The notes below the pieces were generated by a model. That model was given only the letters and a program-made list of their open reading frames with translations. It was not told where the DNA came from and made no database searches. Position numbers and translations under genes: made by a program. Below, one piece after another: positions 36,210-44,837 of a stretch of DNA of 64,000 bases. How positions within the stretch are numbered: position 1 is the first letter of the stretch; each line of letters begins with the position of its first letter. The stretch is from Bradyrhizobium semiaridum (GTDB taxonomy: Bacteria; Pseudomonadota; Alphaproteobacteria; Rhizobiales; Xanthobacteraceae): positions 1 to 64,000 of the forward strand of contig NZ_JAGKJJ010000022.1 of NCBI RefSeq assembly GCF_020329505.1. Reading direction: 5' to 3'.

Positions 36210-37028
36210 CTAGCCGAACCGGCCGGTGATGTAGTCCTGGGTGCGCCGATCGCTCGGCGAGGTGAAGATCTTGTTGGTGTCGTCGAACTCGATCAACTCG
36301 CCGAGATACATGAAGGCGGTCTTGTCGGAGACGCGCGCCGCCTGCTGCATGTTGTGAGTGACGATGGCGATCGTGTAGTCCTCGGAGAGCTCCTGGATCA
36401 GCTCCTCGACCTTGGCGGTCGAGATCGGATCGAGCGCCGAGCACGGCTCGTCGAACAGGATCACTTCGGGCCGCACCGCCACCGTGCGGGCGATGCACAG
36501 GCGCTGCTGTTGGCCGCCGGAAAGCGACAGGCCGGATGCGTTCAGCTTGTCCTTGACCTCGTTCCACAGCGCGCCGCCGCGCAGCGCCTTCTCGACGCGG
36601 CCGTCCATCTCGGACTTCGAGATCTTCTCATAGAGGCGGATGCCGAAGGCGATGTTCTCGTAGATTGTCATCGGGAACGGCGTCGGCTTCTGGAACACCA
36701 TGCCGACCCGCGCCCGCAGCAGGTTGAGGTCGAGCTTGGGATCGAGAATGTTGGTCTGGTCCAGCATCAGCTGGCCGACCGCGCGCTGGCCCGGATAGAG
36801 GTCGTACATCCGGTTGAAGATCCGCAGCAGGGTCGACTTGCCGCAGCCCGACGGGCCGATGAACGCCGTGACGCGGTTGGTGCCGAGCGTCAGGTTGATG
36901 TTCTTCAGCGCGTGGTGCTCGCCGTAATAGAAGTTGAGGTTGCGTGCCGTGACCTTCGGCGCGGCTTCAGGAAGCGGCGCCTGCGGAACGTGGCCAGCAG
37001 CGGTCGTCGAAATCGAAAGCTCGGTCAT
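36210..37028 (-). CDS. pstB: Phosphate ABC transporter ATPase PstB
   Basis: ATPase of the high-affinity phosphate importer (272 aa). Walker A GPSGCGKS (about 58-65), PstB-specific NRMYDLYPGQRAVGQ, signature LSGGQQQRLCIAR and Walker B VILFDEPCSALDP. A 25-residue N-terminal extension precedes the family core. The ATG at 37028 overlaps the pstA stop as ATGA. The stop TAG is followed by a compact palindrome GAGCA-CGA-TGCTC resembling a reduced form of the repeat family. Confidence 0.97.
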   Translation of the reverse strand: MTELSISTTAAGHVPQAPLPEAAPKVTARNLNFYYGEHHALKNINLTLGTNRVTAFIGPSGCGKSTLLRIFNRMYDLYPGQRAVGQLMLDQTNILDPKLDLNLLRARVGMVFQKPTPFPMTIYENIAFGIRLYEKISKSEMDGRVEKALRGGALWNEVKDKLNASGLSLSGGQQQRLCIARTVAVRPEVILFDEPCSALDPISTAKVEELIQELSEDYTIAIVTHNMQQAARVSDKTAFMYLGELIEFDDTNKIFTSPSDRRTQDYITGRFG

Positions 37029-37870
37029 TTTGCGGCCCTTTCGGCACCAAGGATGCGCGCGCCGATATTGAGCGCGAGCACGGTGAAGGTGATGAGCAAT
37101 GCGCCGCTCCAAGCCAACTCCTTCCAGTAGGCGTAGGGGCTTTGCACGAAGTTGTTGATGGTCACCGGCAGATTGGCCATCGTCTTGTTCAGGCTGAGGC
37201 TGAAGAACTGGTTCGACAGCGCCGTGAACAGCAGCGGCGCGGTCTCGCCGGCGACGCGGGCGGTGGCCAGCAGCACGCCGGTGATCAGGCCCGAGCGGGC
37301 CGCACGGTAGGCGATCCGCTTGATCACCAGCGAGCGCGGCAGGCCGAGCGCGGAGGCCGCCTCACGCAGCGGGTTGGGCACCAGCAGCAGCATGTCCTCG
37401 GTGGTGCGCAGCACGACCGGGATGACGATGACGGCGAGCGCCAGCGCGCCGGCGATCGCCGAGAAACCGCGCATCGGCACCACCACCGCGCCGTAGATGA
37501 ACAGGCCGATGATGATCGAGGGCGCGCTGAGCAGGATGTCGTTGATGAAGCGGATCACCGAGGTGAGCCGGTCATGCTTGCCATATTCGGCAAGATAGGT
37601 GCCGGCGAACAGGCCAAGCGGCGCGCCGATGCCGACCCCGATCACGGTCATGATGATCGAGCCGACGATCGCGTTCAGCAGGCCGCCCTCGGTCGAGCCG
37701 GGCGGCGGTGTGTTCTGGGTGAACAGCTGCACGCTCAGGCCGGCAATGCCGTTGTAGAGCAGCGTCAGCAGGATCAGGGCCAGCCAGGTGACGCCGAACG
37801 CTGCGGCGCCGTAGCAGAGCGCGCGGATGATGATGTCGTTGCGGCGGCGGGATTTGTAGATCGGGTTCAT
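37025..37870 (-). CDS. pstA: Phosphate ABC transporter permease PstA
   Basis: Inner-membrane channel subunit (281 aa), six predicted membrane spans. The EAASALGLPRSLVIKRIAYR stretch is the ATPase-contacting EAA loop, and GETAPLLFTALSNQFF is typical of PstA. Starts 4 bp after the pstC stop and overlaps pstB, so translation is coupled across the transporter. Confidence 0.96.
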   Translation of the reverse strand: MNPIYKSRRRNDIIIRALCYGAAAFGVTWLALILLTLLYNGIAGLSVQLFTQNTPPPGSTEGGLLNAIVGSIIMTVIGVGIGAPLGLFAGTYLAEYGKHDRLTSVIRFINDILLSAPSIIIGLFIYGAVVVPMRGFSAIAGALALAVIVIPVVLRTTEDMLLLVPNPLREAASALGLPRSLVIKRIAYRAARSGLITGVLLATARVAGETAPLLFTALSNQFFSLSLNKTMANLPVTINNFVQSPYAYWKELAWSGALLITFTVLALNIGARILGAERAAK

Positions 37871-37874
37871 GGCG

Positions 37875-38873
37875 TTACTTCCCCGCCTTCATCTCGAGCC
37901 GCATCAGCATCAGACGCGCCGCGGCGAGCACGAAGAAGGTCAAGACGAACAGCAGCAGGCCGAGCAGGATCAGGCCGGACTGATGCAGCCCGTCGCTCTC
38001 GGCGAATTCGGAGGCGATCGCCGCCGAGATCGTGGTGCCGGGCGCGAAGATCGACGAGGAGATGCGGAACGAGTTGCCGATGATGAAGGTCACCGCCATG
38101 GTCTCGCCGAGCGCGCGGCCGAGCGCCAGCATGATGCCACCGATCACGCCGACCCGCGTATAGGGGATCACGACGCTGCGGACGACTTCCCAGGTGGTGC
38201 AGCCCATGCCGTAGGCGGCTTCCTTCAGCACCGGCGGCACGGTCTTGAACACGTCGACCGAGATCGCGGTGATGAACGGCAGCACCATGATGGCGAGGAT
38301 CAGCGAGGCGTTGAACAGGCTGAGATAGGATGGCGGACCGGCGAAGATCGCGCCCAGCACCGGCACGCCGTCGAAAATCCGGATCATGAACGGCTGGAAC
38401 GTGTTGGCGAGGAACGGTCCCAGCACGAAGAAGCCCCACATGCCGTAGATGATCGACGGAATGCCGGCGAGCAGTTCGACCGCGATGCCGATCGGACGGC
38501 GCAGCCATTGCGGGCACAGCTCGGTGAGGAACACGGCAATGCCGATGCCGACGGGGATCGCGATCAGCATTGCGATCACCGACGTGATCAGGGTGCCGTA
38601 GATCGGGCCGAGCGCGCCGAGCACCGGCGGATCGGCCGAGGGCGCCCAGCGCTGCGTGAACAGGAAGGAGAACCCGTATTCCCGCATCGCGGGCCAGGCA
38701 CCGATGATCAGCGACAGGATGATGCCGCCGAGGATCAGGAGGACCGAGATCGCCGAAACGCGGGTGATCCAGTAGAAGGTGGCGTCACCGAGCTTGAAGG
38801 CACTGAGAGCCTTGGCGCGATCATACGGACCGGCGGCTTCCATCACATCGCCCTGAACAGCCATGTCTGCCAC
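37875..38873 (-). CDS. pstC: Phosphate ABC transporter permease PstC
   Basis: Partner channel subunit (332 aa) with about seven hydrophobic segments; ELLAGIPSIIYGMWGFFVLGP region (shown as LLAGIPSIIYGMWGFF) and KEAAYGMGCTTWEVVRSVV (EAA loop) identify it. The GTG at 38873 has GAGGGG seven bases upstream and is preferred to the ATG three codons later. The 215 bp between pstS and pstC carry a GC-rich hairpin at about 39039-39066 that may reduce downstream expression relative to pstS. Confidence 0.95.
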   Translation of the reverse strand: MADMAVQGDVMEAAGPYDRAKALSAFKLGDATFYWITRVSAISVLLILGGIILSLIIGAWPAMREYGFSFLFTQRWAPSADPPVLGALGPIYGTLITSVIAMLIAIPVGIGIAVFLTELCPQWLRRPIGIAVELLAGIPSIIYGMWGFFVLGPFLANTFQPFMIRIFDGVPVLGAIFAGPPSYLSLFNASLILAIMVLPFITAISVDVFKTVPPVLKEAAYGMGCTTWEVVRSVVIPYTRVGVIGGIMLALGRALGETMAVTFIIGNSFRISSSIFAPGTTISAAIASEFAESDGLHQSGLILLGLLLFVLTFFVLAAARLMLMRLEMKAGK

Positions 38874-39088
38874 GCCTATCCCCTCTTTAGTATTTGAAAA
38901 GAACGCAAACCGCTACGCCCCGAAGCGATCTTCACCGACGCTGTTCGACCGGGCGTCATTCCGGCTGCGCCCTGCAGGACACGTGAGCCCGAGCTCCATG
39001 GTTTTTATGGGTCATGACGGAGCAGGCTCTGGCACTTCAACCTGTGCCGCCGCAGGGCGGCGCAGGTCGCATTCGCAACGCTTCGGAC

Positions 39089-40099
39089 TCAGCTCTTGAT
39101 GTCAGAGGCCCAGGTCTTCTCGATCAGCTTGACGACCGAGTCCGGCATCGGGATGTAGTCGAGCTCCTCGGCCGCCTTGTCGCCCTTCTCGAAAGCGTAC
39201 TTGAAGAACTTGAGCGCTTCCTGCGAGGCCGCCTTGTCAGTCGAGTCCTTGTGCATCAGGATGAAGGTCGCGGCGGTGATCGGCCAGGAGGCATCGCCCG
39301 GCTGGTCGGTCAGGATCACGTAGTAACCGGGAGCCTTGGCCCAGTCGGCGTTCGACGCAGCGGCCTGGAAGGCTTCCATGGTCGGCTGCACGGTCTTGCC
39401 GGCCTTGTTGACCAGGGCGGTGTAGGTCAGCTTGTTCTGCTTGGCGTAGGCGTATTCGACATAGCCGATCGCGTTCTTGGTCTGGCTGATGTTGCCGGCA
39501 ACGCCTTCGTTGCCCTTGGCGCCGACGCCAACCGGCCACTCGACCGCAGTGCCCGAACCGACCTTGGACTTCCAGTCGGCATTCGACTTGGAGAGATAGT
39601 CGGTGAAGTTGAAGGTGGTGCCCGAACCGTCCGAACGGCGCACGACGGTGATGGCGTCCGCCGGCAGCTTCAGCTTCGGGTTCAGCTTGGCGATCGCCTC
39701 GTCGTTCCACTTGGTGATCTTGCCGAGATAGATGTTGCCGAGCACCTCGCCCGACAGGATCAGCTCGCCCGGCTTGATGCCTTCGAGGTTCACGACCGGC
39801 ACGATCGCGCCCATCACCATCGGCCACTGGACGAGGCCGTCCTTCTCGAGCTGCTCGGCCTTGAGCGGCGCGTCGGTAGCGCCGAAGGTCACGGTCTTGG
39901 CCTGAATCTGCTTGATGCCGGCGCCGGAGCCGATCGACTGGTAGTTCAGACCGTTGCCGGTCTCCTTCTTGTAGGCGTCAGCCCACTTCGAATAGATCGG
40001 GAAGGGGAACGTCGCGCCTGCGCCGGTAATATCGGCAGCGAAGGCGGACGTCGAAGCGGCGACCATGCCGGCAGCGACGATGGCTTTGATGAAATTCAT
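39089..40099 (-). CDS. pstS: Periplasmic phosphate-binding protein PstS
   Basis: High-affinity phosphate receptor (336 aa). Signal peptide 1-22 (MNFIKAIVAAG ... SAFA/AD), then the PstS N-terminus ITGAGATFPFPIYSKWADAY, the phosphate-binding YQSIGSGAGIKQI and VRRSDGSGTTFNFTDYLS. A frame open 63 bp further upstream is rejected because the signal peptide begins at 40099. It is the first gene after the Pho box and should be the most strongly induced by phosphate limitation. Confidence 0.97.
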   Translation of the reverse strand: MNFIKAIVAAGMVAASTSAFAADITGAGATFPFPIYSKWADAYKKETGNGLNYQSIGSGAGIKQIQAKTVTFGATDAPLKAEQLEKDGLVQWPMVMGAIVPVVNLEGIKPGELILSGEVLGNIYLGKITKWNDEAIAKLNPKLKLPADAITVVRRSDGSGTTFNFTDYLSKSNADWKSKVGSGTAVEWPVGVGAKGNEGVAGNISQTKNAIGYVEYAYAKQNKLTYTALVNKAGKTVQPTMEAFQAAASNADWAKAPGYYVILTDQPGDASWPITAATFILMHKDSTDKAASQEALKFFKYAFEKGDKAAEELDYIPMPDSVVKLIEKTWASDIKS

Positions 40100-40183
40100 G
40101 GGGTGGTCTCCATCTTGTGAGCGAAGCGCCGAATGCGCCCGATCGCGCCCACGCCGGTCCATCTAGGAGCGGTCGGTGCCGGT

Positions 40184-40215
40184 TTTATAAAGGTTAGATG
40201 ACAGTTGGATGACAG
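40184..40215 (-). promoter_or_regulatory. Pho box and -10 of the pst operon
   Basis: On the minus strand two CTGTCAT heptamers (40209-40215 and 40198-40204) are spaced by four bases, the classical Pho box, followed by TATAAA (40184-40189) at -10 distance. PhoB bound here would replace the missing -35. The pstS start is about 85 bp downstream. Confidence 0.9.
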
Positions 40216-40235
40216 ACCCAAGCCATTGGAAATAC

Positions 40236-41540
40236 TCAGCTTTGGGCCGGTACCTGGGTCTTCGGGCGGGGAAAACAGGCGGTAAAAGTGGCCCCGTTGC
40301 GGGGCACGCTTTCGATCAGAAGACGCCCGCGATGACGGTTAAGAATATGTTTCACCAAGGATAATCCGAGGCCGGTTCCACCCTGGTTGCGGCTGTCGCC
40401 GACGTCGACCCGGTAGAACCGCTCGGTCAGCCTTGGCAGATGCTCCGGCGCGATGCCAGGGCCGAAATCGCGCACCATGATGCGTATTTCGGGGCTCGAC
40501 TCGCCCGCGGCGGCCTGGCTGAGCGACACTGTGACGCGGCCGCCGGAGGCGCCGTATTTCAGCGCGTTCTCGATCAGGTTCTCGAACAGCCGCAGCAGCT
40601 CCTCGCGGTCGCCGGCGATCGTGACCGGCTGCTCGGGCAGGTCGACCTCGATCTCGACCTGGCGCTCGGCGGCCAGCGCCTCCAATCCGTCGACCACTTG
40701 GCGGATGATCGGCACGATGTCGATCAGCGCCTCGGGCCGGACATGGGCCGAGAGCTCGACCCGCGACAGCGACAGCAGATCGTCGATCAGCCGCGCCATG
40801 CGGGTGGCCTGGGTATGCATGATGCCGAGGAAGCGCTCGCGCGCCCGCGCATCGTCGCGGGCGGGCCCCTGCAAGGTGTCGATGAAACCGGACAGCGCGG
40901 CGAGCGGCGTGCGCAACTCGTGGCTGGCATTGGCGACGAAGTCGGCCCGCATCTCCTCGACCCGGCGCAGCGGCGTCAAATCGTGGAAGGTCATCAGCAT
41001 GCATTTGTCGGTGCCGCCGAATGGCGTTGGCACCGGGACCGGCGTGATCACCAGTTCCATCCAGCGATCGACCGGGACGTGGTCGGTGTAGGTGGCACGG
41101 CGCGGCTCGGCGGTCGCGATCGCCTCGCGCAGCGCGGTGATGATCTCCGGCGAACGCAGCGCGAACTGCGCCAATTCGTTCTTGCGCAGCGCCGGCGCGA
41201 GCTGCGCGGCGGCGGTGTTGAGATGGATGACGCGGCCGGCGCGATCGAGCAGCACCGCCGGATCCGGCATGCCGGCGACCACGGCGCTCACGGCAGAAGT
41301 CTCGACCGGGTTGACGCCGCGAACATCCTCGCGCGAAGTCGATGCATCGTGCAGCCGCCACGGCACCAGCGCCGCGGCCGCGATGCAGGCGAACACCGCG
41401 CAGGCGCGCACCGGCGACAACTCGCCGAGCGCGACGATCACGCTGAGCGCAAGGGCGGCGGCGAGCAGGATCAGGGCAGCGTGACGCAGCCGGTCCGGCC
41501 ACGGCGCGAAGATGGAGGAAGGTGAATCGTCAATTGCCAT
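40236..41540 (-). CDS. phoR: Phosphate regulon sensor kinase PhoR
   Basis: Membrane histidine kinase (434 aa). Two hydrophobic segments lie at about 20-60; a PAS-like domain (about 85-185) precedes the HisKA helix with H207 in ANASHELRTP, the N-box LIENALKYG, and G-boxes DFGPGIAPEHL and GGTGLGLSLVKHI. It lies directly upstream of the Pho box and pst genes on the same strand, supporting the assignment over other PAS kinases. Confidence 0.92.
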   Translation of the reverse strand: MAIDDSPSSIFAPWPDRLRHAALILLAAALALSVIVALGELSPVRACAVFACIAAAALVPWRLHDASTSREDVRGVNPVETSAVSAVVAGMPDPAVLLDRAGRVIHLNTAAAQLAPALRKNELAQFALRSPEIITALREAIATAEPRRATYTDHVPVDRWMELVITPVPVPTPFGGTDKCMLMTFHDLTPLRRVEEMRADFVANASHELRTPLAALSGFIDTLQGPARDDARARERFLGIMHTQATRMARLIDDLLSLSRVELSAHVRPEALIDIVPIIRQVVDGLEALAAERQVEIEVDLPEQPVTIAGDREELLRLFENLIENALKYGASGGRVTVSLSQAAAGESSPEIRIMVRDFGPGIAPEHLPRLTERFYRVDVGDSRNQGGTGLGLSLVKHILNRHRGRLLIESVPRNGATFTACFPRPKTQVPAQS

Positions 41541-41622
41541 CGCGGCGACTTTCTTCCTTCGGTTCGCAGCTCGCTGGCAAGGTCAAATGACCCGCCTCGC
41601 AGGAGCCGTCCGGCCGCATGAA

Positions 41623-42678
41623 TCAGACGCCGGAGTCACCGCGCTTGCGGACCAGAACCGCTTCGTGATGCGGCTCGGCGCGGGGACCCGAATCAGCCTG
41701 GGGCAGCCGTTTGAATCGGGCGCCGACGATAACCTCCCGAAACGTCAGCAAGATTACAGATATGATGAAGGGGGCAATATAGTAGAGCAGGCGGAACAGC
41801 AGCATACCGCCGAGCAGGTCCTCGCGGTCCATCTGCCAGAGGCCGACCAGCATGGCGGCATCGAACACCCCGAGGCCGCCGGGAGAATGGCTGGCGAAGC
41901 CGAGCAGCGTCGCCGACACGAAGATCACCGCGACCACGACGAAGCCGAGATTGGGCTCGTCCGGCACCAGCACATACATCGCAAGCGCGCAGAAGCCGAG
42001 GTCGACGATGCCGATCGCGATCTGCAACAGCGTCAGCGGCCCGCCCGGCAGCGTCACCGTCCACGGACCGCGCCCGACCACCCGCGGCTGGGTCCAGACC
42101 CAGACCACATAGGCGACCAGCGCGGTGATGATCGCAAACGCCAGGGCGCGATTGAGCCAGGGCGGCAGCTGGTCGATGTTGGCGGCGGCCTCCGGATGAT
42201 AGGCGATGCCGAGCCCGAGCACCGCGGCATTGCCGAGCCAGAAGGTGAGGCCGGCGAGAAAGCAGATCTTGGCGACGTCGATCGCGTTCAGGCCCCAGGC
42301 CGAATAGATCCGGTAGCGCACCGCGCCGCCGGTGAAGACGCTGGCGCCGACATTGTGGCCGATGGAGTAGGAGGTGAAGGCCGCGAGCGCATTGATGCGA
42401 TAGGGCACATGGGCGTGGCCGATCGCGCGCACGGCGAACAGATCGTAGAACGTCAACGTGAAGTAGCCCGCCGCGACGAACAGCGCGGCCAGCGCGATCT
42501 GCCGCGGCTCGGTGCTCTTGATGGCCTCGAGCACCTCGTTGGTGTCGATGCCGCGCAGCATATGATAGAGGACGTAGCAGGCGATGCCGATGACGGCGAT
42601 GCTGATGACAACACCCAGCTTGTGCAGGATTTGCTTCTGGCGCAGCAGCGCCATCGCCCTGCTTATTGCTTGCAGCAT
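41623..42678 (-). CDS. YbhN/UPF0104-type membrane protein (lysylphosphatidylglycerol synthase TM-region family)
   Basis: Integral membrane protein (351 aa) with about eight hydrophobic segments. LTFYDLFAVRAIGHAHVPY, FTSYSIGHNVGASVFTGGAVRYR and FASHSPGGLGVFDAAML match the LPG_synthase_TM/UPF0104 family. It has only the flippase-like membrane domain and lacks the cytosolic aminoacyltransferase domain of MprF, so lipid transport or another envelope role is more likely than lysyl transfer. Function not established for this subfamily. Confidence 0.85.
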   Translation of the reverse strand: MLQAISRAMALLRQKQILHKLGVVISIAVIGIACYVLYHMLRGIDTNEVLEAIKSTEPRQIALAALFVAAGYFTLTFYDLFAVRAIGHAHVPYRINALAAFTSYSIGHNVGASVFTGGAVRYRIYSAWGLNAIDVAKICFLAGLTFWLGNAAVLGLGIAYHPEAAANIDQLPPWLNRALAFAIITALVAYVVWVWTQPRVVGRGPWTVTLPGGPLTLLQIAIGIVDLGFCALAMYVLVPDEPNLGFVVVAVIFVSATLLGFASHSPGGLGVFDAAMLVGLWQMDREDLLGGMLLFRLLYYIAPFIISVILLTFREVIVGARFKRLPQADSGPRAEPHHEAVLVRKRGDSGV

Positions 42679-42975
42679 CTAGACCTCGAATTGCGATCTC
42701 GCGACGACGGCTCCCGGGCGAACTCCGCCGACGCTCCGCTGTTCCCTGCCTCGTGTAGCGCGTTTTGTGCCGGAGTGGAATTCGCCAAAGGACAATAAAA
42801 CGCGCGTCTTCAAGATATTAGGGACGATTCATGACAGCGGATGCACAAATTTGAGCGTTTCCCGCCACCTTCGGCCAAGACCTTCGGTGGGGTGCGGCAG
42901 ATGGCCAGCGAAACCGGCCGCGGGCCATACCGGAAAAATACGGTGGCGACGCGTCGCCGCGCCGCGGCCGGGGCG

Positions 42976-43272
42976 TCAACTTGCGGGCTTGCCGCGCGAG
43001 ACCACCCAGTCGCGCAGCCAGGAGCCGATGGCGCAGCCAACCAGATAGAGCGCGAACATCACCAACAACAGGTCGAGCCAATAGCCGAAGCGGCCGGGCA
43101 CGATGTGCGCGAACGACGCCGCGACCAGCGCGACCGCCAGCACCGCGAGCCAGCGCATCCACAGCCTCGGCACCCCCTTTGCCCGATGCACCACGGCGAT
43201 CCAGCCCATGCCGAAGCCGAGCAGCAGCGCCGCCAGCAGCCAGCCCCAGAAGAATGTCGTGAGCGCCGTCAT
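42976..43272 (-). CDS. Small membrane protein coupled to the OmpA/BON gene
   Basis: A 98-residue protein with three hydrophobic segments (about 5-28, 40-58 and 66-86), short charged loops and a C-terminal RDWVVSRGKPAS. No family recognised. Its ATG at 43272 shares a base with the stop of the upstream OmpA-type gene (TGATG), so the two are translationally coupled and probably work together in the envelope. Confidence 0.75.
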   Translation of the reverse strand: MTALTTFFWGWLLAALLLGFGMGWIAVVHRAKGVPRLWMRWLAVLAVALVAASFAHIVPGRFGYWLDLLLVMFALYLVGCAIGSWLRDWVVSRGKPAS

Positions 43273-44669
43273 CACTGCTTCACCACGAATTCGATGCGCC
43301 GGTTCTGCGCCTTGCCGTCTTCGCCGTCATTGGCCGCCACCGGCTGGGTGCTGCCATAGCCGATCGGCGTGAAGCGGCTCGCCGGCAGGCCGGCCCGCAC
43401 CAGATAGTCCATCACCGCCTGCGCGCGCTTTTCCGACAATGCCTGGTTGGCGGCTTCGTCGCCGTCGCTGTCGGTATGACCGGTGATCTCGATATTTGTG
43501 GTCGGGCAGCGCATCGCGGTCTCGACCAGGCGATCGAGCAGGCCGGCTGAATCGGGCACGATATCGGCCTTCGCCGACTCGAACCGGATACGCCCCTTCG
43601 TCAGCGTCTCGGCGAACAATTGCTGGCACACCGTGGCGTCGACCGGCGCCGCGGCCGGCTTCACCGAAATCTCGGCCTTGTACTGCCAGCCTTGCGGAAA
43701 ATCCTTGCCGAGCCCATCGCGGATCTGGCCGGCGGCGGCATCGTAGAGCGCGTCCCCCGACAGCTTCACCTCGCGGTCCGACACCACGAGCGTGCCGGTC
43801 GACAGCCGCGACAGCGCACCGAGCGCCGGCACCACCGCCGCGGCGAAGCCCGAGGGCGCGCCGACGCTGGCCTTGAGATTGTCGACCACCTTCTCGCTGA
43901 AGAACTTGCGGCCGGCGGCGGCGACCAGCGCCGCGTGGGCGTTGTTGTCGGGCACATAGCCGGTCAGCGTCAGCGTCAGCGCGACCGGATCCTTGTAGGC
44001 CTGGAAGATGTACGGCGGCGCCTTGATGTCGTTGGCGGCAACCGAATAGCCCTCCGGCAGGTTCTTCAGTGCCGCCACGACCGCCTCGCGGCCGCCGAGG
44101 TCGCGCGCCATCCCCGACAGATTGATCTTGCCGTCGGTCAGCGTGATCTTGCCGTCCTTCAGCTTGCTGATCTGGTCGAGCAGCAGCAGCGCGACCGCGT
44201 CGAACCGCGGCGGCGCGCCACGGGCAAGACCCATCTGGTCCACCACCTCGACACCGCCGAGGCTGGCCTTTGCCGCTTCCATCAGCTTGCCCTTGCTCGA
44301 CGGCAACGGCGCGCTGCCGCCCAGCGTCACCCGGACGACGTCGCGCTCGGCGGACCAGACGAACGGCTTGGCTTCGGGAACCAGGCGGGTATCGTCATTC
44401 ACCAGCCGGACACCCGGCACGGCCTCGACCGAGGCCACCGCGCTGACGCGGCCCTCTTCGGAGAAGGCATTGGCCGCAAACGTCACATCGCGGCCGTCGA
44501 CGCTGATGCGGCGCTTGTCGAGCACGCTGTCTTTCAGTGCGGCATTAGCGCGCGCAGCGAGCTCGCCCTCGACCGCCGTCGTGCTGGTCCAGGCCGCGAT
44601 CCCCCAAAAGACGACCAGCGGAATGACGCCCGGCCACCATTTGCTACTCCACTTGAAAAGTCCGTGCAT
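43272..44669 (-). CDS. OmpA-like protein with BON-type repeats
   Basis: A 465-residue envelope protein: an N-terminal membrane anchor (about 12-30, WWPGVIPLVVFWGIAAW), a long middle with at least two repeated BON-like units (each containing a GxV or GxA hydrophobic strand, e.g. DGRDVTFAANAFSEEGR and DGKINLSGMARDLGGRE), and a C-terminal OmpA peptidoglycan-binding domain (about 350-465) with ITGHTDSDGDEAANQALSEK and NRRIEFVV. This architecture resembles mycobacterial ArfA (Rv0899). It probably tethers membrane and peptidoglycan. Confidence 0.88.
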   Translation of the reverse strand: MHGLFKWSSKWWPGVIPLVVFWGIAAWTSTTAVEGELAARANAALKDSVLDKRRISVDGRDVTFAANAFSEEGRVSAVASVEAVPGVRLVNDDTRLVPEAKPFVWSAERDVVRVTLGGSAPLPSSKGKLMEAAKASLGGVEVVDQMGLARGAPPRFDAVALLLLDQISKLKDGKITLTDGKINLSGMARDLGGREAVVAALKNLPEGYSVAANDIKAPPYIFQAYKDPVALTLTLTGYVPDNNAHAALVAAAGRKFFSEKVVDNLKASVGAPSGFAAAVVPALGALSRLSTGTLVVSDREVKLSGDALYDAAAGQIRDGLGKDFPQGWQYKAEISVKPAAAPVDATVCQQLFAETLTKGRIRFESAKADIVPDSAGLLDRLVETAMRCPTTNIEITGHTDSDGDEAANQALSEKRAQAVMDYLVRAGLPASRFTPIGYGSTQPVAANDGEDGKAQNRRIEFVVKQ

Positions 44670-44837
44670 TCAGCATCCTGCGGCTCGGGAAGCAGAGAGA
44701 AAACAAACCCTTGGCTGGCTGTCAAACCCCAATTGATGCGATCGGGCGGAAGCACCGTGCCGGAGCGGGCTAACCGTTTGTTCAGTGGTCTTTTGCTAGC
44801 TTTGCCGCGGAATGCAAACCGGCCAACCCGCGCCCTC

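Noticed and set aside
41623..42678. Full lysylphosphatidylglycerol synthase (MprF).
   Set aside because: Only the membrane flippase-like domain is present, and the aminoacyltransferase domain is absent.
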